This document shows, in pieces, positions 1-11,275 of a DNA stretch of 64,000 nucleotides; within the stretch, counting starts at the first letter, position 1, and each line of letters begins with the position of its first letter. The DNA lies in assembly GCA_020284085.1 (NCBI GenBank), contig JACEVL010000461.1, positions 590,001 to 654,000 on the forward strand, written 5' to 3'. The position numbers and the translations under genes were made by a program. The notes beneath the pieces are model-generated. The model worked only from the letters and a program-made list of their open reading frames with translations. It searched no databases and was not told the DNA's origin. Origin of the DNA: Aporrectodea caliginosa. Its lineage: Eukaryota > Annelida > Clitellata > Crassiclitellata > Lumbricidae.

Positions 1-380
1 TTGGTTGGGTGGCCATAGTCTGTCTGTCTGTCGGGGTGTCTGCCTGTCTGAAGATGCGTTATATAAATGTCCAGAATGAATGGATAAATGGATAATAAAA
101 TGAACAAAGAAATAAATAAAATATTCTGTTAAGTTTCCTGGCTTCTTCCCTTCTCATCCTTCTTTCATTGATATTGCTTGCACTGGTGGTCCAAGATCAA
201 AGACTGTCAAAACACCTGGGGTGTCTCCGAACAGTAATAATTACATGTAGACCACACATAACAAACCTGTGAAAATCTTGATCTATCATTTCAGGACAAT
301 TAGACATATTGGGTCTGGACTAATCAAAGATACGTAACGAAACCATAGCCAGCTCATTTTTTTTATCTGCTCTCATCTCG
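1..380. other. Flanking sequence, nothing recognised
   Basis: Short CTGT-rich stretch at the start, then AT-rich sequence without a coding signal I can support. Confidence 0.5.
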
Positions 381-850
381 ATTATGCACCACTGTGTTTG
401 CAAGCGTTTTAGAAATTGAAATCAGCTTCAACGCATTCAAAAATGAATGTAGTGCTGCATTCAACTTCTGGTTGACACTGCTGAGCAATCCTTGGCCAGC
501 TGCCCTGGTTTGCTGAAGAATTGAGAATATGACCTACGATTTAAAGAGCTCTACTATCTACCTTTAACCACAGCAATCCTACTACATCCTACCACGCAGT
601 CTGCGATCGTTGGCAATGAATAGACTTGTGTGCCTCGACGCAGCACTATCAAGTTATCGCGTCCATTTCATGTAGCTGCACTAAAAATGGAATCGACACT
701 TTCTCTAACATCAAGAAACGCCACAAGACTCACTTTTCATGGATTTCATACATGTGGCTGTATATTAGCACGTCACTTGGCGATTAACTTAACGCGCCTT
801 AGATTCGCATTTCTGTGTGACCTTGCCCTCGCTAAAATGTTGTAAACATA
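380..850 (+). mobile_element. Possible decayed LINE 3' end
   Basis: Broken frames contain weak resemblance to the C-terminal end of L2/jockey-type reverse transcriptase proteins (for example HYAPLC-like, and an IKKRHKTHFS stretch near 705-740). Many stops. Low confidence. Confidence 0.3.
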
Positions 851-1142
851 AGAAAATCCCTAATAGTAGTAGTAGTAATAATAATAATGAATGAATGAAT
901 AAAAATAATAACGAGAAAACATTTTCATGTCATGCACATTCCATGAATGCCTTCCCTTTTCCTTCTCCATCAATTGTTTTTAGGCCTAGCTTTTTTCTAC
1001 TTCGGAAAGTAACAGCAGAAACACTTTTAATGGATAGGCCCATTAGACCATTTTTTACCGTATTTCTGGAGTATTTAGTTGCATTAATATGCCATTTAAG
1101 AATATTCATATAATAACAACACTAATAATGCTAATACTAAAA

Positions 1143-1247
1143 ATGATAAAAATACTCTAATAATAATTATAATTGTAATAATAATAATAACAACAATAAT
1201 GATAATGATAATGATAATAATTATCATAGTAATAGTAGTAGTAGTAG

Positions 1248-1290
<43 letters not shown>

Positions 1291-1343
1291 TAATAATAAT
1301 AATAATAATAATAGGGCCTAATAATAATAATAGTAATAATAGC

Positions 1344-1386
<43 letters not shown>
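1143..1386. repeat. (AAT)n microsatellite 5' of a truncated R4/Dong-like copy
   Basis: Imperfect then near-perfect AAT/ATA repeats running directly into retroelement sequence at 1387. Confidence 0.9.
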
Positions 1387-1598
1387 GAAACCTGCTTCTT
1401 GCTGCAGCGTCTCTCTATAACTGTCCAGCGGTTCAACTCGGTGGCTTTCCGCGGCACTTTAGCGGAGCCAGACCTAAGGGAGATGTGACACAAACGGCAT
1501 TTATGACGTTAATTTCAGACGACAGGTTGTCTATTGATGTATTGATGTTGATTGATTGAGAGAATAAATATTGTTGAATAAAAAAAAAAAAAAAAAAA

Positions 1599-1630
<32 letters not shown>

Positions 1631-1652
1631 TAATAATAATAATAATAATAAA
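1387..1652 (+). mobile_element. 5'-truncated R4/Dong-like non-LTR element with A/TAA tail
   Basis: 1387-1578 is essentially identical to the last 190 bp of the full-length element at 34276-34466 (end of the protein, stop TGA and 3' UTR ending ATTGTTGA). It is followed by an A-run and (TAA)n. AAT repeats lie on both sides, as for the full-length copy. Confidence 0.88.
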
Positions 1653-3530
1653 AATAATAACATTGGAGTGCTGGCATAAATGGTGGAAAATTAAAATAAA
1701 TTGAATTACGCAGCAATAATTACGACAATGATTTATAACTAAAGAGATTTAATTAGAAATTACTCCAGCAAAGCTTTATGAAAAGTTTCAATTATCTTTC
1801 TAATCATATTGAAAGGTTTCTGTTGGTTTGTTTCAGGTCGAAAAGCTGTTCGCGAAAGCTGTATTTGTCACAGAATTAAGTTAAACATGTTTCAAAATTC
1901 AATTTTCCAGAGGACTCTGAAATCATTTACTTGACTAAACAGACATTGATTACAAGTTATATCATCTTGAAATCCAGTGTTTAAAACTAAAATAAATGAA
2001 TAAATGAAGCATTCAAAATACCTGACATAATGACTTGTCATTCGTCAATCCGTAATATTGTTTTTGAATCAAATGAATCCATCCATTCGATGAGTTACTC
2101 AGCTTGTGTGTGAGTGTCTGTGTGGATGGGTTTGAGTGGGTGAGCGAGGAAGTAGGTGGATTGGTGGATGGTTGGGTGGGTGACTGAGTAGATCAGTCAG
2201 TGAGTCATTTAGTCAGGTGTGTCAGTGACTTATCCAGTCAGTCAGTCAGTCAGTCAGCCAATCAATCGGTCAGTAAGTCTGCCTGGGTGCATTTTCGTTC
2301 AAGATTCAATATTCTCAGATTTAACTCTAATAGCTTCTAAATAAAGTATGACTCTTAGTATCATCGCTACAGGTATAGCGAATATATTTATTTGCGATGA
2401 TAATTTGCACAAACCATTAACCCTCGGGCTACCAAGGGGAGGTGGTGGTGGTTACCACCAGTCATACATACATACATACATAGGCCTACATACATACATA
2501 CGGGGTTTTTGCTCCGAGATTACGGGGCAACTATTAGTTCAACGGGCTCACTTGACTGCTAGACAGCGCCGAGCTTTATCGGTTGCAGGCCCTCCATCTG
2601 GAATGACGTACCGTCGGAGCTGCTTTTGCTACCTTTGACCAATCATATTGGGTTTTATAAATCACTCAAGTCTTTTTTCTGTAGCCGTGGCTATGCTGAA
2701 TGTTCCTTTCGGCTTCTTAAATAATACAAGAATAATTATTGTCTTAATGTGTTTTCGACTAGTCGTGCTGTATGGTTACAATACTTGTATCTGCTCACCT
2801 GTCTTTAACTATACCACACTTTGCATCTAATATGTTAGCATTACTTGACCAATCTTCTAATTCATATTAAGTTTATTATTAAGTCATTATTGATATTGGT
2901 ATTATTGTGATGCTCTACTGCTGTTATTGTTGTTGTTGTTGTTGTTATTATTATTATTACTATTATCTAAGTCCTATTTAAGTTCTAATTATGTATCAAA
3001 TACATTATTTTATAAAAACTAATCAAGAAGAGGGTTCAGGCTTAATATAAGTTATTAGCTTTTCTAGGCTCCACTGTACTTGCTGTTTCATGATTGTAAC
3101 CTAAAACCTGTTCTGTGCAATAAACTAATTAAATAGAGTTCAAACGGAGGAAGAAAGTATCAGAAAGAGAGAAGTGGACATGGATTGGGTTCTTCAGCTG
3201 AACGCCTTCATGTAGTAGGATAATCGGAGGCCATTGACTTCAATAAGAAAATAATGTGTTTAGCTGTTCTCACTGTTCGGTAGCTGTGAACTCCTTCACA
3301 ATGATTGCAAGGCACGCAGTTGAAGCAAACAATCTGATTCATCTTGCTTAGGTTACTTCTAGCTAGGTTTTATCAAAAACTCATTTGTGAAATACCTAAG
3401 GCAGCATTATTAAGACTGTCCTGATACATACATACATACATACATACATACATCTGATTGGGTCGAATTGGAATCGTAGGCTACATGGTTTGTACAGGTC
3501 CTTAACAATACTAGAAGTATAATTCAAGGT
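1653..3530. other. Intergenic, simple repeats only
   Basis: No supported gene. Contains GTGG/GGTT-rich and (CAGT)n sequence at 2100-2280, a possible piggyBac-like end with TTAACCCTCGGGCTACC near 2418, (CATA)n at 2463-2500, (TTG)n and (TTA)n at 2920-2970, and (CATA)n at 3425-3455. Confidence 0.5.
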
Positions 3531-4285
3531 TCAGGTTTGGGTCCGATGGATTTTGTAGTTGCAATCGCAGACTTAAAGCCAATAAATAAATGCATTCGCA
3601 TTTTAAAATATGCAGATGATTGCTATCTCGCTGTCCCCGCATCAGGTATCACTACAACTGAGATGGAGCTTGAGCACATCAGTGTGTGGGCACATAGTTG
3701 CACTTGCAACCTCACCCTTAATTCAACAAGTCCAGTGAGATAATTCTCACACGCCCGCGGGGTACCATCGGTGTGGTTCCCCTCCTCTAAAAGGTATCGC
3801 ACGGGTGCAGAATCTAAATATTCTGGGTGTTGAGCTTGCAGGGAAATTAGGGTTCTCCAGCCACATTAAACATATGACCATAAAAGCTAGGCAGTCCTTT
3901 TACGCACGTCGGATACTGAGGTCGCATGGGCTCTCAAGGGACAGCTTATTTAATGTGGTTCGTGCCGCTATGTTTGGTATGATGCTATATTGCTCACCTG
4001 TGTGGTGGGGCTTTGCTAGAGCGCAGGAACTGGAGACCCTCGAGGGAATTATCCAGAGGCTGGTACGCCAGTGGTACTTACCTCCATCTTCTCCCTCATT
4101 TGAGACTCTTTGCAGCAATGCGGACACAAAACTCTTTGCCTGTATTCTGCACAATCCTTGCCATGTGTTGCATAAATTGTTACCGCCTATCAAGCAATCT
4201 CGCTACTCGCTGCGACCACGGTCCCATAACCGTGAGCTTCCCATGTTTGACAACCTGACTCAGAAATGTTTGATTGATTGACACG
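3530..4285 (+). mobile_element. Decayed jockey-like LINE, RT and C-terminal fragment
   Basis: The first frame carries the RT box KYADDCYLA at about 3607-3633. The 3805-4281 frame (158 aa) carries NILGVEL, a conserved post-RT region with YCSPVWWG, and a C-terminal YSLRPRSHNRELP motif typical of jockey-superfamily LINEs. Frames are shifted between these parts. The fragments at 43.6-44.2 and 47.6-47.8 kb share the C-terminal motif. Confidence 0.75.
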
Positions 4286-4375
4286 AATTGGTAGGATATT
4301 CATAGAATTTCTTACCGGAGTATAATTACACGGCGATCACACTTGTCGTAGTAAAACAGAAAAGTTTGGTGCACA

Positions 4376-4556
4376 CGATGATGATGATGATGATGACGAT
4401 GATTATGACCATGACGATGACGATCATTATGATTATGATGCTGATGATGATGATGATGATGACGATGACGACGATCATGATTATGATGATGATGATGATG
4501 ATGACGATGATTATGATTATGACTATGATGATGAAGATGATGACGATGACGATGAA
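4376..4556. repeat. (GAT)n microsatellite at the left edge of the left arm
   Basis: Imperfect GAT/GAC triplets; the apparent Met-rich ORF here is an artefact. Confidence 0.9.
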
Positions 4557-4559
4557 AAA

Positions 4560-5580
4560 AAGATCGCGATTCCTTGCGCTTTAAGTTAACTGCCGACGCT
4601 CCTCCTCCTCCTCAGTTCTCTATCGCTGAATCCAAGTTTGACGGCTTTCGCCTGATCCTTGAGGATGAACTCCGTCGGGTTCTCAGCTTTTCGAACCAGA
4701 AATCTTGCGAACTGGTTCCACTTCTTCCCTTTGTTAGCATTAACGTTTTGGACGACATTACTCCATTTTTAGACTACATGTTTAACAGGTCCCTTACTGA
4801 GGGCCACCTTCCAGCATCTCAAAAACGGGTTATTGTTTTCCCTACCCTTAAGAAACCTAACCTTGGCCAAAATGTCTGTCAAAATTATCGACCAATCCCT
4901 CTACCCGTTCGTATCTCCCTAATACTCTTGAGAGACTTGTCTCAAATCATCTTCAACCTTGCATTGAACAGTCTGGGCTCCTGCCCCAGTCAGTCTGGAT
5001 TCCAAGGTCACAATTCCTCGGAAACTGCCTTTTCTTTCTTCTCTCTGATATTTACTCTGCCATTGATAAATCAAATTTAACACTCCTAGCACTTTTCGAT
5101 GTTTCCTCGGCCTTTGATATGGTCGATCATGCGATCCTGCTGCAGCGTCGTGAACTGTCTTGTGGCCTTTGTGGACCCGCTCTTACCTGGTTCAAATCTT
5201 ATCTTTCAGATCGTTCCCAGGGGGTGTCCTTGGTGATTCCAGAACGGCCTTGGCTGGTGTCGAGTTCGGTGTCCCGCAGGGCTCAGTTCTTGGCCCCCAT
5301 CTTGTACTAACTTTACACAGCGGACATTCCTTCTTTATTTACCAAACACCTGGCCACTGGTCACCTCTATACTGACGACTTCCAAACCTTTGTACACGGT
5401 ACTCTCGCTGAACAACTTTCTGTTGTGGCATCGAATGACTCACTGTCACATGATCTCCACTCATGGATTTTAGCCAACCGTGGTGTGTGCTGCGTCTGAT
5501 CAGAATGTTTCGGGTCAGCCTGCTTCTGATGTTGCTGCTCCGGACTACGTGACACATCCAGGGCTTCGTCTGGCTACGGC
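4560..5580 (+). mobile_element. Decayed L2-like LINE RT fragment (left arm copy)
   Basis: Broken frames contain RPIPLPVRISLILLRDLSQ, QSGFQGHNSSETA, LFDVSSAFDMVDHAILL, GVPQGSVLGPHL and ending remnants, in the order expected for an L2/CR1-type RT. Frameshifts and stops prevent function. The inverted counterpart lies at 59.3-60.2 kb, so this insertion predates the duplication. Confidence 0.8.
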
Positions 5581-5599
5581 CTAATATTGGGTATATTAG

Positions 5600-6170
5600 A
5601 AATTAGAGAAAACCGCAGTTAGAGCGGAAAGTGAGGAATTCTCATGTAGATTAGATTTTTATGCTTCTGTGAAATTTCTTATTGAGGGTGTTCCAAAGAG
5701 ACCGATGACATGTCGCATTTTCTTACAAAATGCTTTAGGATAAAAGGAGTTGTTCTAGAAGATTAAATTATGAGCGATTTTGCACTGCTCCTTGAAAATC
5801 GCATAACAGAAGAGAAGTCGAGAGGGACACCAAATGATTTAAAGTATGCTCTGACGAAATCCAGCATCGATAATTTCGGAATTAAATCGAGGCTTTTGGT
5901 TAACACTTTTGGAATTGAAGAGAAATTTGCTTAAAATGCAATAAATTTAGTGATGCTTCGAGCTAGCATTCGACAAAACACAATATTATTTGATAATTTA
6001 AGTCAGTAGAGAAAACTGCAGAAGCAGCGGTAGCAAGATAATAAGGAAAATCAGATTCCATAATAGAAATGTTTCTAATTGCGATACAATCTTATTGTTT
6101 TTCACCGAGGCTCCGGGTATTGCTAGTCCTCTATCTCAGTTCAATGTGTATCATTGTATCGTTGGTTTCT
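5600..6170. other. Arm sequence without a gene
   Basis: Matched in reverse complement at about 57.24-57.62 and 59.22-59.31 kb. No coding signal; the LTR-like insertion of the right arm lies between these blocks. Confidence 0.6.
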
Positions 6171-6173
6171 TAA

Positions 6174-6252
6174 CCTTCGCAGGACAGAGATGGATAAATA
6201 ATAACCCCTCTCCGTCCTCCGTGTATCGTAAAATGTCTTCGTCCTGCGAAGG
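6174..6252. mobile_element. 79-bp hairpin MITE with TTAA duplications
   Basis: TTAA at 6170-6173 and 6253-6256 flank a perfect 12-bp inverted repeat (CCTTCGCAGGAC...GTCCTGCGAAGG). TTAA duplication suggests a piggyBac-type origin. The right arm near 57.21 kb lacks the insert. Confidence 0.8.
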
Positions 6253-6419
6253 TTAATAAGCCTATGTTGTGCATTCAAGCCATGGCTCAAGGGCCGACTG
6301 GCTGAGACTTGCACATGCGCCCAATTTGCAACAAAAACAGTCTTCCTGACAACACGTTTCGCATTCAGACCGCTATGGTTGAATAACCTCAGTCTAGACT
6401 GTCTTCTGTACGTGGCCCA

Positions 6420-6753
6420 GTAAACGTGTATTTTAGCTAATTTAATTATTCGCCATTGAATGGGTTTCGGAATTGACCGAATACAAGTTGGATTGACGAA
6501 AAGAAATCTTGCTAAATAGAAGTGGGATTGATGAAAATAATCTTGCTAAATATAAGCTAGATTTTTGAAAAATAATTCTTCATTAAATAGAATTTGTATG
6601 GATGAAAAATAATTCCTGCTTATAGGAAGCTGGATTGATTAAACGAATTCTTGCATAAACAGAAACTGGATTGATGAAAAGGATTCTCAGCTAAGTAGAA
6701 GTAGGATTACAGAAAAATAATAATGATCAAAGACGCTAAAATACACTTTAACC
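6420..6753. mobile_element. MITE family M, left-arm copy, with internal ~35-bp tandem repeats
   Basis: Terminal inverted repeats of type GTAAACGTGTATTTTAGC; 9-bp target duplication CGTGGCCCA (6411-6419) / CGTGGGCCA (6754-6762). The interior is a degenerate ~35-bp tandem repeat with core AAGCTGGATTGATGAAAA. The orthologous copy in the right arm is at 56693-57029. The 9-bp duplication suggests a Mutator-like origin. Confidence 0.8.
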
Positions 6754-6964
6754 CGTGGGCCATCCGTAACCCACCAGACACCAATGAAAATCTGAATTCT
6801 GCAATCTAAGCAGAATAATATTATTAGCAAAGCATTTTAGCCTAGGTAGGCTACACCCTGATCACGTAAGCTAGAAAATAACCATTGTGCGTGTAAATTA
6901 CTTTGTGGCAATAATGTGTGTCATTAAAATTACTTGAGGTGCTCTGTAGATTGATAACACATGT

Positions 6965-7510
6965 CTCCACGGTTGACATAGCAACGGCATACTGGCTACT
7001 GGCGGATCTGCCGACTATTGTCAGCTAGACCGGATACATTCGGCGCTCAACTCTGCTGCACGTTTTATATGTGGCCGGACACCATCTGATCATATCACCG
7101 ATCTGCTGCGCAACAACTTACACCGCCCATGGCTGCGTGTTCCCCAGTGTATCACCTACAACTGTGCTTGATTGCTTACAAAGCAATCAATAACCTCACG
7201 CCAGACTACATCTCAGACTTCTGCATTCGGGTAGCAGAAAACCGACTACGATCTTCATCGAAAAATCTGCTACATGCCCGCGATCTGCTATGATGGTTTG
7301 GCGACTCTGTCGCAGAGATACTCACTGCATGAAACAGTCTTCCAGACAATGTGAAGAACGCACTATCTCCGGAGACATTTAAATCACAGCTTAAGACTAA
7401 TCCTTTTATACAATCTTTTGACTGCCATTAACTTTTTGAAATCATGTACAGCGCCCTTTCCTACAGCGCCCTGAGCTAAGGCGCTATACAAATAGTCTTG
7501 ACTTTTGTTA
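6965..7510 (+). mobile_element. 5'-truncated LINE 3' end (L2-like)
   Basis: Broken frame with IHSALNSAARFICG, LRNNLHRPWLRVP, YKAINNLTPDYISDF and LPDNVKNALSPETFKSQL, the usual C-terminal region of L2-type LINEs, then a GGCGCTATACAAAT tail. Absent from the matching place in the right arm. Confidence 0.8.
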
Positions 7511-7639
7511 TTAGTATTAATACGAAGTTAAGTAACGCAAGGTCTCTTATACCTCACGAATATATGATTCGCCGAAAAATATTCCAGGAAACCAAAGTTC
7601 CGCCCGGTGCGACCGCACTCCCTTGCACCCCCACGCGCC

Positions 7640-8020
7640 GCCACTGGTGCAGACCGTGCAGTCTAAGAAAACGGTGTAAATATGGGAGAAAGTATTTCTT
7701 CAGTAGTAAACATCTATTGTATACTTACCATAAGAGTCTTATGCTACTTTTAGTGGCAACTCACGTGGACCGCTGGGCTCAGAGCACAAAGAGTATTTAC
7801 TTCATTACCTAAACTTTTCATGCTATTATTATTATCAACTTAGTGGACCGCTGTTTGCCGATTATAAAGAGTATTTGCTACAAACCCTGAATGTCGTGCT
7901 GTCAGTAACTTCTTGTTTGTGGACCGCTGTATACGGTGTTTATACAGACTTTTCCCAAAGATCAGGAAATTCCTATGCTCTCTTTAACGTCAACTGTTTG
8001 GACCGCTGTACCAGTTACAA
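7640..8020. repeat. Degenerate ~77-bp tandem array with GTGGACCGCTG core (left arm)
   Basis: The 11-bp core recurs at 7765, 7843, 7919 and 7998 (spacing 78, 76, 79 bp), with looser conservation of AGAGTATTT and ATGCTNT between cores. The same array is found inverted in the right arm (about 53.88-55.1 kb). Function unknown. Confidence 0.75.
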
Positions 8021-8129
8021 CCTGATACACGAACTCAAGATTCCCAGGTCTTCATGGACGCTCAGTCAGAACGAATTTGTTGTGCCACGGTTGTTTACTT
8101 ATTTTTATGAGCTCTCGCTTATAAACACA

Positions 8130-8370
8130 CATAATGTACATAGATACTCAACAGACATGCATACGTACATAGATACATAGACCTACATAGGCGTGCATAT
8201 ATACATACATTCACAAACAACAGACATACATACATACATGTATAGACCTACATTCATACATACAACATGCATACTTAGGCCTACATACATATATACATGC
8301 ATACATGCACGCATACATACAAACATATATACATACACAGTTACATACATACATGGATACATACACCTGT
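8130..8370. repeat. (CATA)n tetranucleotide repeat
   Basis: Imperfect ACATACAT repeats with TAGGCCTAC insertions; mirrored by (TATG)n at 53585-53790. Confidence 0.85.
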
Positions 8371-8384
8371 TAAATTTAGGGTGT

Positions 8385-8482
8385 CTCAAGGACCTGCATG
8401 TGCTTGGTCCACTTCTTTATATCATGTTCAGTGCTGATATTCCCCTCTTTTCGTAAACAGTTGGCTGTAGGACACTGTATAC
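8385..8482 (+). mobile_element. L2-like LINE fragment at the left inversion breakpoint
   Basis: Matches the RT segment GPLLYIVFSADIPLF seen at 53500-53575 on -. It ends abruptly at about 8482, where the adenain-element sequence begins; the remainder of the LINE is found inverted at 9780-12515. Confidence 0.75.
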
Positions 8483-8770
8483 TGATTTACCCCTGCGGTT
8501 CTCCAATTTCATAGTTGCTTGTAGCTTTTAGTTTTCTGGCCCGAGGTAGAGACCGGATCCATTGCACATAGGGCAACAACCGGCGGTAATCTGACGTCCG
8601 AGATACAACCCCGAGCCACGCAGCTAGGCCTTGACTTCGCGGTTATGGCGCTAAGTCGCAACCAGACCCGTGTCGCTGACTCCTTTGTTCTGCACCGCCT
8701 TTGCCACCCCAGCAGCCCCGCCAGCTAAGGCACCCGCCGCAGAAACCAACCGAGATGTGTGTCAGTATTG
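8483..8770 (-). mobile_element. Fragment of a Polinton-like (adenain-bearing) element, left arm
   Basis: About 280 bp closely similar, in the same + orientation, to 48050-48330, the region just 5' of the protease frame. It holds the LGPEN/KLKAL-type segment but no intact ORF. The protease continuation is at 12515-12620, reversed by the inversion. Confidence 0.6.
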
Positions 8771-9240
8771 CGAGGATAGGATTTCATTTTCATCATCTTA
8801 TTTATATGCGTTTTGCTGAAGCTCAGCAACTCGCCACGGTCTTTATGCATACTCTTCGCTATGTGTGCAGCTTGGCCGTTCGTCAGCCCAAGGTTAGCGT
8901 CTCCACGAAGATGACCATGAGTGAGGAGGATCGTGGCATCGGTTCCATCCCGCGCGGCCCGGCCAGTGTGAGCGTTGCCCTTCAGTTAGCGAAAGACTGA
9001 CCGCGATAAATGTGGTTTTCATGCTGAAAAATTTATATATTCTCCAAATTATATTCTTTTTTAAAATAAGTGAAAGCAGCAATGTTGGGCCTAATAGGCG
9101 GCTTGAATGTGCTGCCATCCGGTTCAAGTTTCAAACATAGGCAACCGGTGTAGCGGAACTTGCACCAGAGCAACCAGCTCGTTTATTGAATCATCCATGA
9201 TAGTTATCATAGTACTCTAACGCATCCATTTCTTCAAATG
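8771..9240. other. Left-arm sequence without a recognised gene
   Basis: A 99-codon open frame (8701-9000) has no family resemblance I can support and overlaps mobile-element sequence. Partly similar to 48340-48420. Confidence 0.4.
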
Positions 9241-9470
9241 GAAATCAGGCTATATTTCTATCGCTAATCGCCGTTTCCACTCTGCTTTGAAATCTCGAAC
9301 AAGATGTACGCGCAGTTGTTTTACCTTTACATAATTCTAACAACACTTTTAACACTATAGACTGCGCTAAAGCCAGCCTTTAACATCAAATATAATTATA
9401 TAGTAACCATCTCTCAATAGAGGAGGCAAACTCGCACTCTCCACCTTACCAGATGTCTACCGTGTCCGGG
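9240..9470 (-). mobile_element. tRNA-like SINE (family D), left arm
   Basis: Similar to 51825-52065. On - the head reads GACACGGTAGACATCTGGTAAG..., with a tRNA-type promoter-like stretch ending GGTGCGAGTTTGC-like in the better copy. No tail is obvious. Confidence 0.5.
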
Positions 9471-9702
9471 TATTTCATTTCATTCATTCATTTAAGATAT
9501 TTATATAGCGCCCCTTCAAGATTTCTACTCAGAGGCGCTCCCGACTACAGCGCGGACACTGAATCGGAGTTTCACGCCGAAGCGCATGAGCAATTGCAAG
9601 TGAAGGACTTGCCCAGGGTCCCTACGCGGCGGCTTGAGGTGGATTCGAACCCGCAACCCTCCGGCTGCAAGGCACCGAACATACCCCTACACCACCGCGC
9701 CC
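9470..9702 (-). mobile_element. tRNA-derived SINE family B
   Basis: On - it starts GGGGCGCGGTGGTGTAGGGG, has the B box GGGTTCGAATCC, and ends with AGCGCC...TATATAAAT, a LINE-like tail. Other copies: 11017-11215 and 55570-55797. Next to it (9703-9722) is an inverted repeat of the SINE head, making a near-perfect hairpin. Confidence 0.85.
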
Positions 9703-9779
9703 CGCGGTGGTGTAGGGGTATTTACCGCGGTATTAACTGTACTTATGTACACCTGATGTTACAGTAATGCATGGATTGT

Positions 9780-10577
9780 ATGTATTTACTGATTTCTGAA
9801 GCGCATCTTCGAGTACAACCTAATCAAAGGCACTCCCAGTTCCAAGAGCCCACGAGAAAAGAAGAGTCTTAAGACTAAAGGGCAGCGTCAGCAATACTCC
9901 CAGTTAAAATCATGGAACGAGTCATAGAGAGAAGTCTATAGAAGTTGCTAATTACACCAATCAAGAGCAAATGGCCAACCGATGCATATGCATGGTGCTG
10001 GGCAGTAGAAATCCTAGTGCGAGGTACCAAGAGGTCATTTCGGTCTAAAGAACGGAGAGGATAACCAAAAGCAGGAGGTCGATGGATAAGATGACAAATA
10101 TTGCGTGGAGCCTGACTCAAAAAACGACCTAAAAGTGAGGAAAAGCGAATACGAGGAATAAGTGAAAGCCATTGTAAGTGGTCAGTCATGAAAGTAGAGA
10201 TGTGTGAAAACCGAGGAAGACGGGCGATCAGGCGAGCGGCTGCATTTAGCACCATTGAAGCGGAGAAAAACGAAATTTCGTAAGACCAACAAGTAGCGAG
10301 TTACAGCAATCAATTAGTGAGCAGGTAAAAGCATGGAGCAAGACACGGACTTCAGTCGATAAAGTAAACAAAGGATGCCGCTCAGACAGTAGGTCATAAT
10401 CAAGTTTAAGGAGCTGCTGGCGGCTGCCATACCTAGTCACCTGAGCTTTTGAAGAGTTGGAGGAAGGAGAGGATTTGAAGAACGAGACTCAATAGATTGA
10501 AGAAAGATAAGTTGATCGACAGGAAGACCATGAACGAATGTCATCAGTATGCAGGTGTCCTACAGCCAACTGTTTAG
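9780..10577 (-). mobile_element. L2-like LINE 3' part (left arm, inverted segment)
   Basis: Frames on - carry VLNAAARLIARLPRFSHISTF, HLQWLSLIPRIRFSSL and an LVPRTRISTAQHHAYASVGHLLL motif, the C-terminal region of an L2-type LINE. Interrupted at 10577 by the piggyBac-like insertion and resumed at 12503. The counterpart at 52490-53575 is in the same absolute orientation, which reveals the inversion. Confidence 0.8.
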
Positions 10578-10848
10578 CACTAGAAGCAGCGAAGGGGTCA
10601 ATCTGACCCCTTTTGGTTTTTAGCGAAACGCACCTCGGCCCCAGATATAGCCCGGGTCCTGTAATTTTATGACTTCTCCTAACTTCGTAGGATGTACCCT
10701 CTGCCAAAATTTGAACTCGGGGGGATTCACAATTTCTGAGATTTTTGCTGTTCTACCTTTAAGCACCGAGGGGTCAATCTGACCCCTGTATTAGTACTTG
10801 CATGTCAGGCTAGGCATTTCTTGTTTTTTATTCAATAATAATATCCTG

Positions 10849-11000
10849 AGTGGCCGAGTGGGTTGGTAGCCCGCTCTCCACGCCGGCGGCCCGGGTTCGA
10901 TTCCGGGTCGGTCGGTTTATCAGAGATTAATTTCTCGGATCTTTACTGCGGGTGGCTCGGTCGCAATATAAACGTGGAGTACAATACAATACAATACAAC
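10849..11000 (+). mobile_element. tRNA-derived SINE family A (first half of a dimer)
   Basis: A box in GAGTGGCCGAGTGGG and B box GGGTTCGATTCC; body with TTAATTTCTCGGATC and GGGTGGCTCGGTCGC, tail (TACAA)n. Followed directly by family B. Confidence 0.85.
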
Positions 11001-11016
11001 ACAACACAATATACTG

Positions 11017-11245
11017 GGGCGCGGTGGTATAGGGGTATGTTCGGTGCCTTGCAGCTGGAGGGTTGCGGGTTCGAATCCACCTCAAAGCCGCTGCGTAGGG
11101 ACCCTGGGCAAGTCCTTCACTCGCAATTGCTCATGCGCTTCGGCGTGAAACTCCGATTCAGCGTCCGCGCAGTAGTCGGGAGCGCCTCTGAATGGTAGGG
11201 GCGCTATAACAAGTGTTCAAATACAATACAATACAATACAATATA
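11017..11245 (+). mobile_element. tRNA-derived SINE family B (second half of a dimer)
   Basis: Same family as 9470-9702, full head, body, GGGGCGCTATAACAAGTGTT tail and (TACAA)n. Confidence 0.85.
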
Positions 11246-11275
11246 GATCAAAGCTAATTACGTAATCAAATTTGA

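Noticed and set aside
8701..9000. 99-codon ORF as a gene
   Set aside because: It begins inside the Polinton-like fragment, has no homologue in the right arm frame, and no domain.
10849..11100. tRNA genes suggested by GAGTGGCCGAGTGGG...GGGTTCGATTCC and GGGTTCGAATCC
   Set aside because: They are followed by SINE bodies with LINE-type tails and (TACAA)n, and recur in dispersed copies, so these are SINE heads, not tRNA genes.
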